This document shows, piece after piece, positions 5,768 through 6,376 of a stretch of 6,376 bases of DNA (position 1 is the stretch's first letter; the number at the start of each line of letters is the position of its first letter). A model generated the notes under the pieces. It was not told where the DNA came from and ran no database searches. It was given only the letters and a program-made list of their open reading frames with translations. The stretch spans positions 1 through 6,376 of the forward strand of contig JAKBXD010000110.1 in the NCBI GenBank assembly GCA_021840785.1, in the 5' to 3' direction. The translations under genes were made by a program, and so were the position numbers. This stretch comes from Pseudomonadota bacterium. GTDB taxonomy: Bacteria > Pseudomonadota > Gammaproteobacteria > Acidithiobacillales > Acidithiobacillaceae.

Positions 5768-5779
5768 GCGCTTGTCAAG
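5762..5779. promoter_or_regulatory. Possible operator: direct repeat and palindrome over the -35 box
   Basis: TGTCAAG occurs at 5762-5768 and again at 5773-5779, 11 bp apart, about one helical turn. The overlap forms a perfect palindrome CAAGCGCTTG (5765-5774). The first copy is the -35 box of the minus-strand promoter. This fits a repressor or autoregulator site, and the sigma-like HTH protein of the same operon is an obvious candidate ligand. GTGTCAAG also occurs at 231-238 in the other intergenic region. Confidence 0.4.
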
Positions 5780-5872
5780 ATATTTTTGAGTCTGTGCTGT
5801 ATCCCATCTTAACCCTAGACGGCATGGAACTTCGTGCTCAGCATGAACGTTTTCCAGCAATAAAGGTAAATT

Positions 5873-6337
5873 ATGCTCATCACTCTAACTGCAAACGCTC
5901 TGTTTCTTTTGCTTAAAGTTGTCGCCGTAATCGTTGTTATTACCGCTTCATTGTTTTTCTGTGGATGGTTGTTAAATAAGCGGAAGATTAGGAAGCAGCT
6001 TCGTACACTCGATACTGACACCAAACTGCCTCATAAGATGGTGCTAATACGATGGATGGTCATGAACGGGAACCAAGAGGTCCGATTCGGCCCCAAGATC
6101 AGTTCCTACGAAAATCAACGTTGGCTGATGGCCTTCGGTAAGCTAGTAGCGGCCAAGGTTATTTGTCGTGATGGTAAGGGCCTGATTAAGGACAATACAT
6201 GGTATGAATGTACAATAGCCATTGCATATGATGTATGGCACGCCGCACCTAAATACATAAAATCGCACCCTACACCGGTTAACCCACAGATTTTTAGGTC
6301 TTTAATAAGGGAGCTTGAAGTTCTTAGGGGTTCTTAG
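5873..6337 (+). CDS. 154-aa single-pass membrane protein, unknown function
   Basis: I do not recognise a family. Residues 8-34 form one hydrophobic membrane segment, followed at once by a positive patch (NKRKIRKQ), so the C-terminal domain (residues 41-154) should face the cytoplasm. That domain is Trp- and Lys-rich with no catalytic motif I can see. The ATG at 5873 has an AAAGG Shine-Dalgarno sequence 7 nt upstream (AAAGGTAAATTATG). The gene is divergent from the operon and visibly more AT-rich than it, suggesting a different origin. No clear promoter is seen; weak -35-like sequences lie near 5772-5791. The last codons (VLRGS and TAG) are made from the 10-bp tandem repeat, so the true C-terminus may have been altered by repeat expansion. 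Confidence 0.7.
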   Translation: MLITLTANALFLLLKVVAVIVVITASLFFCGWLLNKRKIRKQLRTLDTDTKLPHKMVLIRWMVMNGNQEVRFGPKISSYENQRWLMAFGKLVAAKVICRDGKGLIKDNTWYECTIAIAYDVWHAAPKYIKSHPTPVNPQIFRSLIRELEVLRGS

Positions 6338-6376
6338 GGGTTCTTAGGGGTTATTAGGGGTTATTAGGGGTTATTA
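6321..6376 (+). repeat. 10-bp G-rich tandem array running off the window end
   Basis: Three copies of TTCTTAGGGG (6321-6350) are followed by two copies and a partial third of TTATTAGGGG (6351-6376), with no spacers. The variants are sorted into two blocks and differ at one base. The 10-bp unit places every copy on nearly the same helix face. Five GGGG runs separated by 6 nt could fold into a G-quadruplex on the plus strand. It may be an iteron-like binding array, a slippage-prone microsatellite or a terminal repeat; the true length is unknown because the window ends inside it. Confidence 0.9.

Larger units (their letters stand above)
5520..5790. repeat. Dispersed ATTTTTGAG(G) repeats and a GC hairpin in the leader region
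   Basis: ATTTTTGAGG is at 5520-5529, ATTTTTTGAGG at 5555-5565 and ATTTTTGAG at 5782-5790, all in the same orientation. Between the first two is a hairpin, AGGCGC/GCGCCT (5527-5532, 5539-5544), with a 6-nt loop. A second hairpin, CGCGCC/GGCGCG (5704-5709, 5715-5720), sits near the 5' end of the predicted operon transcript. Neither has a proper T-tail for minus-strand termination. The repeats are too few and too short to be called iterons with confidence. Confidence 0.35.

Noticed and set aside
5591..5860. 89-codon minus-strand frame upstream of the operon
   Set aside because: It needs a TTG start without a Shine-Dalgarno sequence, contains the strong operon promoter in its middle, and has no in-frame start after the predicted transcription start.

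Overview
The window looks like part of a bacterial plasmid or other self-replicating/integrative element. It is fairly GC-rich overall, with AT-rich stretches at control sites, Shine-Dalgarno sequences, sigma-70-type promoters and a GTG start. I cannot name the host; a proteobacterial-type host is a guess. No rRNA, tRNA, CRISPR array, transposase or resistance gene is visible.

Layout: (a) 1-456 has no convincing gene. It holds a 10-bp inverted repeat around an AT-rich core (192-256) and an IncQ-oriT-like nick core beside a GC palindrome (306-361). (b) 457-5358 is a compact minus-strand operon, transcribed right to left: a 233-aa sigma-like helix-turn-helix protein (5358-4657), a 74-aa protein (4660-4436), a 113-aa protein (4439-4098) and a 1214-aa primase-helicase-like protein (4101-457). 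Each of the three junctions is a 4-base stop/start overlap (ATGA, ATGA, GTGA), which supports all four frames and suggests translational coupling. (c) 5359-5872 is a control region. It has a strong minus-strand promoter (5740-5767), a leader of about 375 nt, a 16-codon leader ORF whose stop codon lies in the Shine-Dalgarno sequence of the sigma-like gene, a GC-rich repeated block and T-rich repeats. (d) 5873-6337 is a plus-strand gene for a small single-pass membrane protein, more AT-rich than the rest. It runs into (e) a 10-bp tandem array (TTCTTAGGGG / TTATTAGGGG), which continues off the window.

The most interesting element lies inside the operon at the junction of the 74-aa and 113-aa genes. 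There the plus strand carries a good promoter (TTGTGA, 16 bp, extended TGG-TATACT, 4403-4430) and, about 40 bp past its expected start point, a strong intrinsic terminator (4476-4507). Together they predict an antisense RNA of about 70 nt covering the end of the 74-aa frame and the ribosome-binding site and start of the 113-aa frame. This resembles the counter-transcribed RNA plus coupled leader-peptide copy control of IncFII and IncI/IncB plasmids, but here it would act on a primase-helicase operon. The matching hairpin loop in the mRNA is also complementary over 11 nt to the Shine-Dalgarno region of the first operon gene, and over 6 nt to a site just upstream of the 113-aa Shine-Dalgarno sequence.

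The 1214-aa protein is itself unusual. A degenerate Toprim primase-like N-terminal half is joined to what reads as a superfamily 2 helicase with four cysteines between motifs I and II, the pattern of XPD/DinG iron-sulfur helicases. Working model, by inference: the operon is the replication module, the sigma-like protein and antisense RNA set its expression, and the repeats and oriT-like site are cis elements.
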